Notes: generated from the letters alone by a model not told the origin. A stretch of DNA of 64,000 nucleotides from an uncultured Clostridia bacterium (GCA_934120045.1 CAKOTF010000005.1:1-64000), one strand, 5' to 3'. Counted from the first letter of the stretch, positions 1 through 9,971 are shown. Numbers and translations: made by a program.

Positions 1-127
1 ATCAACTACATAGTAACATATTTTAAAAAAGTTACAACTTTTGTTCAAAAAATGATTATCGGCAAATTACTATTTTTTAATTATATTTATAAATTCTTTA
101 TATTCAATTATTTTCTTTAACTCTACC

Positions 128-1501
128 TTAGTCATCACTTAGCAAGTCTTTTGGACTTTTCCTTAAAATATTTATTGATGATATTATTAAAGATATTATA
201 AGTACTAAGGACATAAATAAAATTACATACATCATTATTTGTGATGATATATTAATATCCAAACTTGTTAGAGTTTTATTAAAACCATCAACTTCTGCTC
301 CACCTCCAAGTTGAGTTGATGCAGATTGCTTTGCTAATTGTTTTGTTATGTTTTCAGTAACTTTATTTAGTATACTATTTCCAAGCATATTTCCTGTGTA
401 AACGGCCAAAAAGTAAGAACCTGCAAATGCTGGAATAGAAATGAACAATAATTCAATTAAAAATTGTCCAAAAATTGTTAATTTTGATATTCCTAATGAC
501 AGAAAAATTGCAATTTCTCTTTTTCTAGCATTCATCCATAAAATTAATAATAATGAAACTATGATTCCTGCAAATATTAATGAACCAATAAATAATTTAT
601 TAGCAATTGAATATATGCCAGATATTGATTGCTGTAATGCAGGATAATTTGATGAGCTTTTAACTAATGTATATTGTTTCCAGTTTATGTCAAGTTTTTT
701 AACATTTTTTATCACTTGTTCTAAATTTTTATCACCTTTTACAAAAAATGTTGCATCTTGATATACTGCAGTATCTTCTGTATTTCCATAAACTTTAGCT
801 GCAGTATCAAGATCTGTTATCAATGTATTTTCATAAAGTTCTTGAGCAGATGTTACATTACTATTATTATGTCCATCAAATAATCCTTTTATTTCTACTT
901 CTATTGTTTCATTTGCTCCTTTTTCGTTATCTGCATCAAATAAATTAGATTTTATTTTTATCTTATCACCAATTTTCAAATTATTCTTTTTTGCTAAATC
1001 TTTATGCATTAAAATTTTATTTTTATCTTGATTGATTAAATGTTCACCTTCAACTAGTTTATAGACTCCTGAAACAAATTTATTTTCTTTTAGTGAATTA
1101 TTAACCCCTGTTAGCATAACAGTTCTTTTAAAATTTTGAGCTCTTTCAGATGATTGATTTACAGTTGTGGCTTGTGTTTCTATAATATCATAATCAACTA
1201 AATCGGCTACACTATTTATTCTTTTTACGTAATCGTAAATATCTTTAGACTCAGCTATTTTTTTTATATCTTTTCCTTTTATATTTCCTCCTCCTCTTGG
1301 AGTACCCAAATTCACTCTTCTATTTATCTCCATAGAAAAACTATTTGTTATATTTTTAAAAGTTTCTTCTGAAGCTCTATCTGTAGCATCTTTTATTGCC
1401 AAACTAATCAGGCAAAGTGTTGACATAGCTAGAACTACTAATAATATTATTATTGACTTTAAACTTTTTCTAGTCACATACGCAAAAGCATTTTTTACCA
1501 T
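128..1501 (-). CDS. ABC transporter permease, FtsX/MacB type
   Basis: Membrane subunit of an ABC exporter acting in the cell membrane. The 457-residue protein has one N-terminal membrane segment (about residues 15-36), a large extracytoplasmic domain (about 37-295) and three C-terminal membrane segments (about 300-325, 345-370, 420-445), the usual FtsX/MacB layout. The cytoplasmic loop carries RKREIAIFLSLGISK, typical of the coupling region. A GGAGGG ribosome binding site precedes the ATG. It is the last gene of a tightly spaced operon, 12 bases after its ATPase (1514-2158), and a second permease (2171-3457) lies before that ATPase, so the two permeases probably form a heterodimer. The substrate cannot be told; antimicrobial peptides or lipids are typical for the family. 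Confidence 0.85.
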   Translation of the reverse strand: MVKNAFAYVTRKSLKSIIILLVVLAMSTLCLISLAIKDATDRASEETFKNITNSFSMEINRRVNLGTPRGGGNIKGKDIKKIAESKDIYDYVKRINSVADLVDYDIIETQATTVNQSSERAQNFKRTVMLTGVNNSLKENKFVSGVYKLVEGEHLINQDKNKILMHKDLAKKNNLKIGDKIKIKSNLFDADNEKGANETIEVEIKGLFDGHNNSNVTSAQELYENTLITDLDTAAKVYGNTEDTAVYQDATFFVKGDKNLEQVIKNVKKLDINWKQYTLVKSSSNYPALQQSISGIYSIANKLFIGSLIFAGIIVSLLLILWMNARKREIAIFLSLGISKLTIFGQFLIELLFISIPAFAGSYFLAVYTGNMLGNSILNKVTENITKQLAKQSASTQLGGGAEVDGFNKTLTSLDINISSQIMMYVILFMSLVLIISLIISSINILRKSPKDLLSDD

Positions 1502-1513
1502 AACTCCACCCTC

Positions 1514-2158
1514 CTAATTAATCTGACTTATTTTCTTTAATTTTTTGCCACTTAATTCTAAAATAATATCTGCAGAATTTGCAACTTCTTTGCTATGTGT
1601 TACAACAATCACACATTTATTTCTTTCTTTAGCTAATTTTTTTAATATTTCTATTATTTCACCAGCTGTGTCATTGTCAAGGTTTCCAGTAGGCTCGTCT
1701 GCTAAAATTACTGGTGCTTCTGAGACTAATGCTCTTGCAATAGCTACTCTTTGTTGTTGTCCACCTGATAATTTTAGTACATTTCTATTTATTTGATTTT
1801 CATTAAGTCCTAATTCTAGTAAAATTTCTTTTGAAGCTTTTTTGTTTACTAATCTAATATTCTCTAGTGGTGTTAAATAATCAATTAAATTATAATTTTG
1901 AAATACTAATGATATATTGTTTTTTCTGTGATTAGTATATCCTGTTTTTTCGATATCTTCATTTTTAAATAAAATTTTACCTTTTTGTGGTTTATCTAAA
2001 CCTGCCAATAATGACAGTAATGTTGATTTTCCTGCCCCTGATTTTCCAATTATTGCATAAAATTGTCCAAGTTCAAATTTTTGGTTTACAGATGATAAAA
2101 CTTTTTCTCTTGAATTTGAATAATTGTATGTTACATCTTTTATTTCTAATATATTCAT
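1514..2158 (-). CDS. ABC transporter ATP-binding protein, LolD/MacB type
   Basis: Energy-supplying subunit of the exporter formed with the flanking permeases. The 214-residue protein has Walker A (GKSGAGKST, about residue 37), the signature LSGGQQQRVAIARAL (about 130), Walker B with the glutamate (VILADEPTGNLD, about 150) and a switch histidine (VVTHSKE). The DEPTGNLD form is typical of the LolD/MacB/FtsE clade that pairs with FtsX-type permeases. Its AGGAGAG ribosome binding site is well placed. It sits between the two permease genes with gaps of about 12 bases, so all three are surely co-transcribed. Confidence 0.93.
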   Translation of the reverse strand: MNILEIKDVTYNYSNSREKVLSSVNQKFELGQFYAIIGKSGAGKSTLLSLLAGLDKPQKGKILFKNEDIEKTGYTNHRKNNISLVFQNYNLIDYLTPLENIRLVNKKASKEILLELGLNENQINRNVLKLSGGQQQRVAIARALVSEAPVILADEPTGNLDNDTAGEIIEILKKLAKERNKCVIVVTHSKEVANSADIILELSGKKLKKISQIN

Positions 2159-2170
2159 TATACTACTCTC

Positions 2171-3457
2171 CTAACTTATTTTTGATAATATTTCCTTTGG
2201 TTTTTTTATTAATATCATTGCACATGAAATGGCAACTGATAAAAAAATTACTATTAATAACATTCCATAACTTTGTAAAAATGTAATTAATTTTGATACT
2301 ATATCATCATTTTTTAATAAATTTTGAATTATCATTGTTGAATCATCATTATGTATAAATGTCCCTATAATCTGATCTGATATAATATTTCCTAAAAAAA
2401 ATGATACAAATATAGATGGCAAAGATATAAATATCAACTCAAATATAAATTGAAATATAATTTTTAATTTACTTGTTCCAATCGATAATAATATTCCTAT
2501 TTCATGTATTCTTTCTCTTAACCACAAGATTAGTATTAATGAAAGAACTATTACTCCACTAATTATAATAGAACATATCATAATTTTTATAATATATTTT
2601 ATTCCATTTACAGATTCTAATACTTCTTGAAATATGTCATCATTTTTTTCAATTGTATATTTTGTTAAATCTATTTTTAATTCTTTGATTTTATTAAAAG
2701 ATATATTGGATTCTTCAAAATTATCTGAATATACAGTAATCTTATTTGCAATTTTATTGTTTTGTGTTTTATTTAATGCTTTTTGACTTGATTCATAATC
2801 AATAAATAACATATTTTCACTAAAATCAGATGATAATCCTGTATATTTTTCTTGCTTTTTTCCAGTAAAAATGCCAATTACCTCAAATTCATATTCTTTT
2901 TTGACCTCATTATTATCTAATTGGTCTAAATCTATTAGTTCTAAATTAATTTTGCTATGTAATTTCAAATTATTCTTTTTAGCAAGTTCTTCATGTATAA
3001 GTATTTTTTCTCTATCATTTTTTTCAATATGTCTTCCGTCAATAATAGTAAAAATCCCACTATTAAATAAAACATTATTTTTAGTACTATTTGTAGATTC
3101 GATTGAAAAAGTGTTTTTTAATATTTCCGGTAAATTTTCTCTTTCAACTTTTTGAATTCCATCAACAACTTCAACATTTGTTGCTTTTGCTAAACAATCA
3201 TATTGAGGAATTATTTCTTTGATTTCTTGTATATTTTCCATTTCTTTAAATTGATTTATTTCAAAATTTTGATTATCTTTTTGTGTTATTGATATAGATG
3301 TATTTGAAATTTTATATAAATTATTTTCTAAATTGTTACTCAATTTCATTATGTTTAGACTTGAATATAAAAAAGATAAAACTGTTGTTAAAATAATAAA
3401 AAGAATACAAGTTCTTTTCTTTTTTCTTAAAACATATAATATAGCATTTTGGATCAT
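2171..3457 (-). CDS. ABC transporter permease, FtsX/MacB type
   Basis: Second permease of the exporter, about 428 residues, with one N-terminal membrane segment, a long extracytoplasmic domain and three C-terminal membrane segments. It resembles the permease at 128-1501 in layout and local sequence (both have an EKILIHEELAKKNNLK-like stretch outside and an EIGILLSIGTSK-like loop inside), so the pair looks like an old duplication. An in-frame TTG at 3463 lies directly against the AAGGAGG ribosome binding site; the ATG at 3457 has correct spacing and is chosen. The pseudouridine synthase gene ends two bases upstream of this start, so the operon continues across. Confidence 0.85.
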   Translation of the reverse strand: MIQNAILYVLRKKKRTCILFIILTTVLSFLYSSLNIMKLSNNLENNLYKISNTSISITQKDNQNFEINQFKEMENIQEIKEIIPQYDCLAKATNVEVVDGIQKVERENLPEILKNTFSIESTNSTKNNVLFNSGIFTIIDGRHIEKNDREKILIHEELAKKNNLKLHSKINLELIDLDQLDNNEVKKEYEFEVIGIFTGKKQEKYTGLSSDFSENMLFIDYESSQKALNKTQNNKIANKITVYSDNFEESNISFNKIKELKIDLTKYTIEKNDDIFQEVLESVNGIKYIIKIMICSIIISGVIVLSLILILWLRERIHEIGILLSIGTSKLKIIFQFIFELIFISLPSIFVSFFLGNIISDQIIGTFIHNDDSTMIIQNLLKNDDIVSKLITFLQSYGMLLIVIFLSVAISCAMILIKKPKEILSKIS

Positions 3458-3459
3458 TT

Positions 3460-4182
3460 TCAAACCTCCTTTAATAGTTTCATTTCTTGTTCTGTAATTT
3501 CTCTACAACAACCTTCGGAAATATCAGCAGGCAAATTCAAGTTTCCCATTGTAATTCTATGCAATTCCAATACTTTAGCACCAAAACAACCAAACATACG
3601 CTTTATTTGATGATATTTTCCTTCAGTTATTGTTACAAATGCTGTATGAGTATCTTGAACTTCTATAATTGCAGGACAACATATATGATCTTTTAAGACA
3701 ATCCCTTTTTCAAATTGTTTTATCATGTTTTCATCTATATCAATATCTATTGTTACTCTATAAGTCTTTTTAATATGTTTCTTTGGAGACAATATATTAT
3801 GAGCAAATTCTCCATCATCAGTAATAATCATCATTCCAGTAGTATCTTTGTCTAATCTTCCTGCTGGAAATAGTCCTTTTCTAAAATATTTTTCCGGAAT
3901 TAAATCTAATACAGTTTTCTGACTTCTATCTTCACTTGCTGATATATATCCTTTTGGTTTATTTAATATTAAATATATATTTCTTTTAAAATCTAATTTT
4001 TCATTATCTATATAAATTGTTGATGTTTCAATATCTATTTTTTCATTTACTTTTTTTACTATATTATCATTAATTTTTATTCTACCTTGACTTGCTAGCT
4101 TTTTTATTTCACTTCTGGAGTATTTTCCTTGTGATGATATTATTTTATCTATTCTTTCCATTCTAAATTTTATTCCTTTCAT
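3460..4182 (-). CDS. rsuA: 16S rRNA pseudouridine synthase, RsuA/RluB/E/F family
   Basis: Isomerises a uridine in ribosomal RNA to pseudouridine. An N-terminal S4 RNA-binding domain (about residues 8-65, MERIDKIISSQGKYSRSEI) is followed by the catalytic domain. The catalytic aspartate is in GRLDKDTTGMMIITDDG (about residue 110), and KTYRVTI and the C-terminal YHQIKRMFG motif are present. The family length of about 230 residues fits. The ATG at 4161 (residue 8) is the more likely start, because AAAGGA precedes it and the first ATG has no ribosome binding site. Which uridine is modified is inferred from family resemblance to RsuA; RluB/E/F activity is the alternative. It lies between cardiolipin synthase and the ABC genes in one operon. 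Confidence 0.88.
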   Translation of the reverse strand: MKGIKFRMERIDKIISSQGKYSRSEIKKLASQGRIKINDNIVKKVNEKIDIETSTIYIDNEKLDFKRNIYLILNKPKGYISASEDRSQKTVLDLIPEKYFRKGLFPAGRLDKDTTGMMIITDDGEFAHNILSPKKHIKKTYRVTIDIDIDENMIKQFEKGIVLKDHICCPAIIEVQDTHTAFVTITEGKYHQIKRMFGCFGAKVLELHRITMGNLNLPADISEGCCREITEQEMKLLKEV

Positions 4183-4192
4183 ATATTATGCT

Positions 4193-5701
4193 TTAACATA
4201 AAGGTGCAAATATTCTCAATATTGCATCAAATACTCTATGGAAATATCCTTTTTTTATATCTTTTTCTTTTACTTCTTTACACTTTTTTTGAGTTTCTAT
4301 CATGTCAATTTTTAATTCATCTAATATTGAAGATTTATAAAATAATGAATTACATTCAAAATGTAGAAATAAACTTCTATAATCTAAATTTACAGTTCCA
4401 ATTGTTCCAATATTGTCATCTATTAAACAAGCTTTTGCATGTATAAATCCTGGTGTATATTCAAATATTTTTATACCTGCTTTCAATAATGGTGCATAAT
4501 AACTTTTTGATAACCTATATACTATCTTTTTGTCTGGAATCCCTGGAATAAATATTCTAACATCTACCCCTCTTTCTGCTGCTTTTATTAATGCGTCCAT
4601 CAAAAAGTCTCCTATTATCAAATAAGGTGTGTAAAACCACGCATAATTTATAGCTTGTGATAATAAATCTATATATAAATTATTTGAAATATGTTCTTTA
4701 TATGCTGGTGAATCATAATATGATATAATATATCCATTTTCATTTTTTCTTTCTGATAAACATTTGTTTATTATATTTGAATCTATCTTTTCATTTGAAA
4801 ATGCATTCCAAAATTCAATAAACATATAATTATAACTTTTTACAGGTGTTCCCGTAAGTTTAAAGCCTATATCTTTCCAATGTCCATATTTTTTCTTTTT
4901 GTTGATATATTCATCTGCTAAATTTATTCCACCACTAAAAGCCACATTCCCATCTATAATTAAAATTTTTCTATGATCTCTATTATTTAATGTTCCTTTT
5001 ATGAAAAATAATGGATTAAATGAAATACATTTTATTCCTCTTGTCTTTAATTGATATACATTTTTTTGTGAAAATGTAGGCAAACTTCCAAAATCATCAT
5101 ATATTAGCCTTACATCAACTCCATCTTTTACTTTTTGTTCAAGTATATCTATTATACTATTTAAAAATATTCCTGGTTCTATAATAAAATATTCTAAAAA
5201 TATGTATTTTTGTGCTTTTTTTAGCTCTTCTAATATATCAGGAAACATTTCATCTCCTAATTTATAATATTTTATATTTTCAGCTTTATAAATTGGAAAT
5301 TTGGTATATTTGTTTATTGCTTTAAAGGTTTGATATAATCTTAAATTTTCTTGTTTTAATTCTGTTTCATAATTTCTTTCATCTACAAAATTAAAATTCA
5401 TAGTCTTTTGAGCTCTTTTTAATTTTTTATCTAATGGTTTTGTTGTTTTTTTATTTCCTATTATTAAATATAAAATAGTTCCAAAAACAGGGGCTGTTAA
5501 TATTGTTATTAACCACAATATTTTATAAGATGTTTCGTCTCTTTTATTAATTATATATATTACAAATAAAAATGCTAATATTGTTAATAATAATGTTACT
5601 AATGCAGTATTGTTTAATTTATTATATAAAAAATTCATCCATAAAATCTGAATAATTACAGCTGGTGCAACAATTATTAATCTTCCAAAAATTTTCTTCA
5701 T
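4193..5701 (-). CDS. cls: Cardiolipin synthase (phospholipase D family)
   Basis: Joins two phosphatidylglycerol molecules into cardiolipin in the membrane. Two N-terminal membrane segments (about residues 5-25 and 32-75) precede two phospholipase D domains. Both HKD motifs are intact: DHRKILIIDG (about residue 240) and IHAKACLIDD (about 420), each followed by the usual G-G/T-x-N-L-D sequence. The length of 502 residues matches bacterial Cls enzymes. The ATG has an AAGGAGT ribosome binding site. It shares an operon with a lipid kinase (8911-9279) and a PAP2 phosphatase (9263-9952), which gives the operon a membrane-lipid theme. Confidence 0.93.
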   Translation of the reverse strand: MKKIFGRLIIVAPAVIIQILWMNFLYNKLNNTALVTLLLTILAFLFVIYIINKRDETSYKILWLITILTAPVFGTILYLIIGNKKTTKPLDKKLKRAQKTMNFNFVDERNYETELKQENLRLYQTFKAINKYTKFPIYKAENIKYYKLGDEMFPDILEELKKAQKYIFLEYFIIEPGIFLNSIIDILEQKVKDGVDVRLIYDDFGSLPTFSQKNVYQLKTRGIKCISFNPLFFIKGTLNNRDHRKILIIDGNVAFSGGINLADEYINKKKKYGHWKDIGFKLTGTPVKSYNYMFIEFWNAFSNEKIDSNIINKCLSERKNENGYIISYYDSPAYKEHISNNLYIDLLSQAINYAWFYTPYLIIGDFLMDALIKAAERGVDVRIFIPGIPDKKIVYRLSKSYYAPLLKAGIKIFEYTPGFIHAKACLIDDNIGTIGTVNLDYRSLFLHFECNSLFYKSSILDELKIDMIETQKKCKEVKEKDIKKGYFHRVFDAILRIFAPLC

Positions 5702-5733
5702 TAAATTACTCCTTATTTATACTATATAATCTT

Positions 5734-7245
5734 TTAATTTTCAGATGGTATTAATGTATCTATTGGACAATAATCATCTGTTAAGATTATTTCATCTTCT
5801 GCTAAATTATAATTATATGTATTTTCATAAATTATATCTGAATCTGTTGCTATAATCATATTATTTTGTACTTGTTCTGTATCATTAGTATAATTACAAG
5901 GAACTATATACACATTTTTAAAAACTTGTTTTAAAGTGTTTACTTCAGCCTTTAAAAATTTTGAGTTTTTACCTTCTAATGATGATATTATGTTTGTTAA
6001 ATATACACCATTTTCATTTAATGATTTTTTTATATTTTTATTATGTTCAAGTGTTGTTAATGTTTTTGCAGGTGTATTTCCTGAAAATGCATCATTTAAG
6101 ATTGCATCATATTTTTTTGAATTATTATTTAAATATGTTCTTCCATCATCATGTATTAATTTTAACCTTTGATTTTCTTCTAAATTATAGTCTTTGATTA
6201 ATTTATTAAGATAAAAATATTCTTTTGCAATATTTGTTATTCCTTCATCAATTTCAACTACATCCATATTTTTATTTGGATAATGACTTATATAATATTT
6301 GGGATATGAATATCCGGCTCCACCTATTAATAATACATTATTAATATCTATTTTTGCGTTAAACATTAAATCATAGTATTTTGTATAATCAAATACAAGT
6401 TCATTTACTTTATCTTCATCTGTAAATGTTGCTGATTCAAAGCCACTATCAATATTTAATATTCTCACATTATTTCCATTTAATACAGCATTATATATCA
6501 ATACTCTTCCATATTGAGTGTCATAGCTTACTGTTCCTCTTTTTCCTTGTAATACTTGTTCTCCATTTATATTATTACTTATAGTATTAATATATAATGA
6601 AAGAAGTGAAATTATCATTATTATAACAACAATAATTGTACTTTTCTCTTTTAATTTAAAATTTACTAAAGGGATTAACCATACTAATAATATCACTAAA
6701 ATAAGTAATATATTTATACTTCCTAAATTAGGGATTAATAAAAATCCTCCTAAAAATGTTCCTGTAATTCCACCAATTGTGGCAATTGCATTTATTGTTC
6801 CTGTTGTTTTTCCTGCTGTTTGCATATTATTTAGTTTTAAACGGAGAATTATTGGAGTTAATAGTCCCATTCCTAATGATGGTATGAAAAACAAAAATAT
6901 AGTTGATATAATTGCTCCAATTTTTATATTTTCTATATATTTTGAGATTATTGTTAAAATATTACTTTGTAAAAATGGAATTATAAGAATAAATATTGAT
7001 GTAGCCATTAGAATGAACTTTAAATTTTTCTCAATATTATTTTTATCAGCTATTTTTCCACCTAAATAATTTCCAATACTGCTACTTAATAATATTATTC
7101 CTATTACACTTGTCCAAACGATATTTGAACTTCCAAAGTATGGCGATAATAATCTTGAAGCAATTAATTCCAAAATCATACATATTGCATCTGCAATGAA
7201 TATTATTATTTCATACCTATATCTTTTTAGTACATTTTTTTCCAT
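5734..7245 (-). CDS. Membrane-fused spermidine synthase-like protein
   Basis: The 503-residue protein has an N-terminal half with about seven hydrophobic segments (residues 10-225, with glycine-rich stretches as in MFS-like transporters) and a C-terminal half resembling the Rossmann domain of spermidine synthase. The latter shows VLLIGGAGYSYPKYYISHYP (nucleotide-binding loop), MDVVEIDEGI and YDAILNDAFSG, the equivalent of the catalytic-loop aspartate region. Fused MFS/spermidine synthase-like proteins are known from many bacteria, but their substrate is mostly unproven. It is joined to its neighbours by gaps of about 20-30 bases in the operon. Confidence 0.8.
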   Translation of the reverse strand: MEKNVLKRYRYEIIIFIADAICMILELIASRLLSPYFGSSNIVWTSVIGIILLSSSIGNYLGGKIADKNNIEKNLKFILMATSIFILIIPFLQSNILTIISKYIENIKIGAIISTIFLFFIPSLGMGLLTPIILRLKLNNMQTAGKTTGTINAIATIGGITGTFLGGFLLIPNLGSINILLILVILLVWLIPLVNFKLKEKSTIIVVIIMIISLLSLYINTISNNINGEQVLQGKRGTVSYDTQYGRVLIYNAVLNGNNVRILNIDSGFESATFTDEDKVNELVFDYTKYYDLMFNAKIDINNVLLIGGAGYSYPKYYISHYPNKNMDVVEIDEGITNIAKEYFYLNKLIKDYNLEENQRLKLIHDDGRTYLNNNSKKYDAILNDAFSGNTPAKTLTTLEHNKNIKKSLNENGVYLTNIISSLEGKNSKFLKAEVNTLKQVFKNVYIVPCNYTNDTEQVQNNMIIATDSDIIYENTYNYNLAEDEIILTDDYCPIDTLIPSEN

Positions 7246-7264
7246 TTATATATTCTCCTATGTT

Positions 7265-7795
7265 TTAATTGTTTCCTTTATTTATTTTTAAAATAATCAT
7301 TGCAAAAAATATATAAGCATATCTCCAAACTTTCTTTTTATGTATGTTTTTCTTTAGTACTTTTATAGCTTCTGCTAATGCACAGTGTTTATCTATAAAT
7401 GTTAATATAAAACCTTCTTTGGATTTTGGAAATTGTGGTGTTACAGGCCACATATGTTTTATAATCATATCTTTTTCTTTTTCAGATAATTCAAATAATT
7501 CAGAGGCATTTTTACATGCTGTTTTTCCATGTGTAAAGGCATGTAAACCTTTTCTGCCATTTTTTATTCTCCAATCATATAAGAAAAAATCATGTAACAT
7601 TCCTGCTCTGGCTGCAGATTTATAATCCAATTTTAATTTTTTACAAACTTTATAACAATAATATGAAACCATATAACAATGGTCAAATGTACTTGTTTCA
7701 TAATGCTGTTTGTATTTTTTCATTTCTTGAACTTTTTGATTTTCTATGATGTTTCTTATGATATCATCAAATTCTTGTGTACTCTTATTTTGCAT
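7265..7795 (-). CDS. HD-domain metal-dependent phosphohydrolase
   Basis: A 176-residue cytoplasmic protein with the HD signature. A conserved histidine (TFDHCYMVSYYCYKV), the HD pair (ARAGMLHDFFLYDW, about residue 85), further histidines (HAFTHG, KHMWP) and a final aspartate (TFIDKHCALAE) would bind one or two metal ions. The family hydrolyses phosphate esters, often of nucleotides; the substrate here is unknown. The C-terminus is short and slightly hydrophobic. A good AAGGAG ribosome binding site precedes the ATG. It follows the lipase-like gene by 15 bases in the operon. Confidence 0.8.
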   Translation of the reverse strand: MQNKSTQEFDDIIRNIIENQKVQEMKKYKQHYETSTFDHCYMVSYYCYKVCKKLKLDYKSAARAGMLHDFFLYDWRIKNGRKGLHAFTHGKTACKNASELFELSEKEKDMIIKHMWPVTPQFPKSKEGFILTFIDKHCALAEAIKVLKKNIHKKKVWRYAYIFFAMIILKINKGNN

Positions 7796-7810
7796 TTTCT
7801 AAGCTCCTTA

Positions 7811-8890
7811 TTATGTATTTTTTAAATTATTTTTTACAATTTTAATTAATGAATTAGCTGTTTGAGCTATCATTTCTTTTGTTTCTGGATCAATATTTTT
7901 ATATTTTTCTAAAATTACTTTTATATTTGAGAATAAATTTTTTCGTAATTCTTTTGTGGTTTGTGCATCTGTTGAATTTAAAATTTCAAATATTACATTT
8001 ATTACTTGTTCTCTTTTTGCTGGCTCAACATTTTCTAACCATTCTTTTATTGTTTTGTCTATAAATTCACTTTCATTAGTAACATTAGGCAATGTAATGA
8101 ATTCTTTTCCTAATATCTGCCAACTATATAAATCATGTTGCATTATTCCTTTTTGTGTACTTTCTATTATTGTATATTTTTCCTTATGGTTCATTAATCT
8201 TCCTATTATAGATGATTGTGGAATATATGTATGGACTTTATTTATCATTTCCTGATATTCTTGTGTTTCTAATATATCTTCACAAAAACCAGGGCCATCA
8301 TTATTATACACATTAATAATTCTATCTCTTATTTGAGGGGTTGCAAATATTGCAGAATATACTGCAATATTTCCACCTTTTGAATGTCCTCCTACTCTTA
8401 TTTTTTTGTTTGGATACAATTCCGCTATCATGTTTAAATATTCTTTAGCAGATATTTGTGAGGCAATATGACTTTTAAAGCTCATATTAAAATCTTCTTT
8501 CCAACCAACTATTGTATTGTCTGTTCCTCTAAATGAGACATATAAAGTATTGTCAGGCATTATGATAGTTATTGCTGAAAATTGTTTTTCATTTTCAACT
8601 TCTATTTTATTTACGAATTTAGTTGCTTTCATTGTTCCAAATCTTTTTGAATTACTCATTATTGGAAATAGTTCTATATCATCTTTCCATAATATTGTTA
8701 ATTTTTTTATATCTTGCTTACTAAATCTTTCTCCTAATTCTTTTATTGTTATAACTTCATTATAATTCATTATCTTATCAAATGGAAAGTATGAAAATCT
8801 TGATAAAATTAAGTTATCAATTTCGTTAAATTCAGATTGACTTAATTCTAAATCTCCTCTCCATTTAATATAATCACATACATTTGACAT
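7811..8890 (-). CDS. Lipase-like alpha/beta hydrolase, DUF2974 (Mbeg1-like) family
   Basis: A 359-residue protein with the fold signature of a class 3 lipase-like hydrolase: YVSFRGTDNTIVGWKEDF (about residues 128-145) followed by the nucleophile elbow RVGGHSKGGNIAVYSA (about 165-180), where the serine in GHSKGG would be catalytic. The family is annotated as DUF2974 or Mbeg1-like and is common in Firmicutes, with no firmly proven substrate. No signal peptide is visible, so it probably acts in the cytoplasm. It lies 20 bases after the lipid kinase gene in an operon rich in lipid enzymes, consistent with but not proof of a lipid substrate. Confidence 0.82.
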   Translation of the reverse strand: MSNVCDYIKWRGDLELSQSEFNEIDNLILSRFSYFPFDKIMNYNEVITIKELGERFSKQDIKKLTILWKDDIELFPIMSNSKRFGTMKATKFVNKIEVENEKQFSAITIIMPDNTLYVSFRGTDNTIVGWKEDFNMSFKSHIASQISAKEYLNMIAELYPNKKIRVGGHSKGGNIAVYSAIFATPQIRDRIINVYNNDGPGFCEDILETQEYQEMINKVHTYIPQSSIIGRLMNHKEKYTIIESTQKGIMQHDLYSWQILGKEFITLPNVTNESEFIDKTIKEWLENVEPAKREQVINVIFEILNSTDAQTTKELRKNLFSNIKVILEKYKNIDPETKEMIAQTANSLIKIVKNNLKNT

Positions 8891-8910
8891 TCTTAATTAC
8901 CTCATTTTAT

Positions 8911-9300
8911 TTATAATATTGCTATTATTTTTGGTATAAATATTATTAGCCCTATAATTGCTGATGATATTGCAAAAATTAAAACTGCTCCTGCTGCAAC
9001 ATCTTTAGCAAATTTTGCCTTAGGATTTATCTCTGGCATTGCTATATCTACAACAGTCTCAATTGCACTATTTAACATTTCTCCTCCGATTACTAATCCA
9101 AACAATATTATACATATTATCCATTCCATTTTACTAATTTTTAAAAATATTCCTGCAATTATTACTAAAATCATTATTGATATATGTATTTTTAGATTTC
9201 TTTCAGTTTTTATCGCTGAAAATACTCCTTGAAATGCGTATTTGAAACTGGTTATTACATTTTTACTCTTTTCTATCATCTTTATTTTTCTCCAATACAA
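8911..9300 (-). CDS. dgkA: Diacylglycerol/undecaprenol kinase, DgkA family
   Basis: A small integral membrane kinase with three hydrophobic segments and the family signature GEMLNSAIETVVDIA, which contains the catalytic glutamate and the metal- and ATP-binding residues. In Gram-positive bacteria this family phosphorylates undecaprenol rather than diacylglycerol, feeding the lipid carrier of the cell wall. The first ATG (9300) lies inside the preceding gene; the ATG at 9279 (residue 8, MIEKSKN) is more likely. It overlaps the end of the PAP2 phosphatase gene. A kinase and phosphatase for the same kind of lipid phosphate side by side suggest recycling of undecaprenyl phosphate. Confidence 0.92.
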   Translation of the reverse strand: MYWRKIKMIEKSKNVITSFKYAFQGVFSAIKTERNLKIHISIMILVIIAGIFLKISKMEWIICIILFGLVIGGEMLNSAIETVVDIAMPEINPKAKFAKDVAAGAVLIFAISSAIIGLIIFIPKIIAIL

Positions 9301-9952
9301 ATTTATTTACTAGTTCTATATATATTATAAGATATGCAAATGAAATTAAGAATCCTCCTAAAACATCACTTGTATAGTGAACTCCTAAATAGATTCTGCT
9401 CACTCCTATAATACAGATTAGAACACTTAATATTATAATTAACGTTCTTTTTAAATGTTTATTATTAATATATTTATAAATTAAATATATTAAATATCCA
9501 TAAAATGCTAAACTAACCATAGAATGTCCTGATGGAAAACTATATCCTGTTTCTTCTATAATTTTAAATTCTGTTGGACGTGGTCTTTGCATTATGAATT
9601 TTATAATTTGATTTAATATTGTTACAATTCCTAGATTTGTAATTATTGAGATTCCTATTTTTTTATCTTTTATTACAAAAAATAATATTGTTGTTAATGA
9701 TATAACAAAAATTGCACCTCCAAAATTCGTTATGAATTTAGCAATCGGTGTTGATACATTAAATTTGAAGAGTTTTGATACAATGTCATATCCAACTATA
9801 TCTCCATTCATTATTTCTTGATGAAATACCTCTTCAGCTAATGCTAAAAATCCTATTAAACATATAAATAATAACATCCATCTCCAATTGTTTTTTATAA
9901 ATTTTATTACATTTTCTTTCATGATTTCTTCTTTCTCTCTTACTTTTTTCAT
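9263..9952 (-). CDS. PAP2-family membrane phosphatase
   Basis: Dephosphorylates a membrane lipid phosphate, by family analogy undecaprenyl pyrophosphate or phosphatidylglycerol phosphate. The three parts of the acid phosphatase motif are present: KFIMQRPRP (about residue 110), SFPSGHSM (about 137) and RIYLGVHYTSDVLGG (about 180). About six membrane segments are visible. The ATG at 9922 (residue 11) has a purine-rich GAGAAAGAAG upstream and may be the true start, because the -10 box at 9972-9977 leaves only a very short leader for the first ATG. It is the first gene of the operon that runs down to 128. Confidence 0.87.
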   Translation of the reverse strand: MKKVREKEEIMKENVIKFIKNNWRWMLLFICLIGFLALAEEVFHQEIMNGDIVGYDIVSKLFKFNVSTPIAKFITNFGGAIFVISLTTILFFVIKDKKIGISIITNLGIVTILNQIIKFIMQRPRPTEFKIIEETGYSFPSGHSMVSLAFYGYLIYLIYKYINNKHLKRTLIIILSVLICIIGVSRIYLGVHYTSDVLGGFLISFAYLIIYIELVNKFVLEKNKDDRKE

Positions 9953-9971
9953 TCGATATTATTTCTTTTTT

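Noticed and set aside
70..135. A 21-codon frame (MTKVELKKIIEYKEF...) whose ATG overlaps the end of the permease gene at 128.
   Set aside because: Too short, no ribosome binding site of its own beyond the coding end, and no recognisable product. The remaining bases 1-127 hold nothing else I can support.
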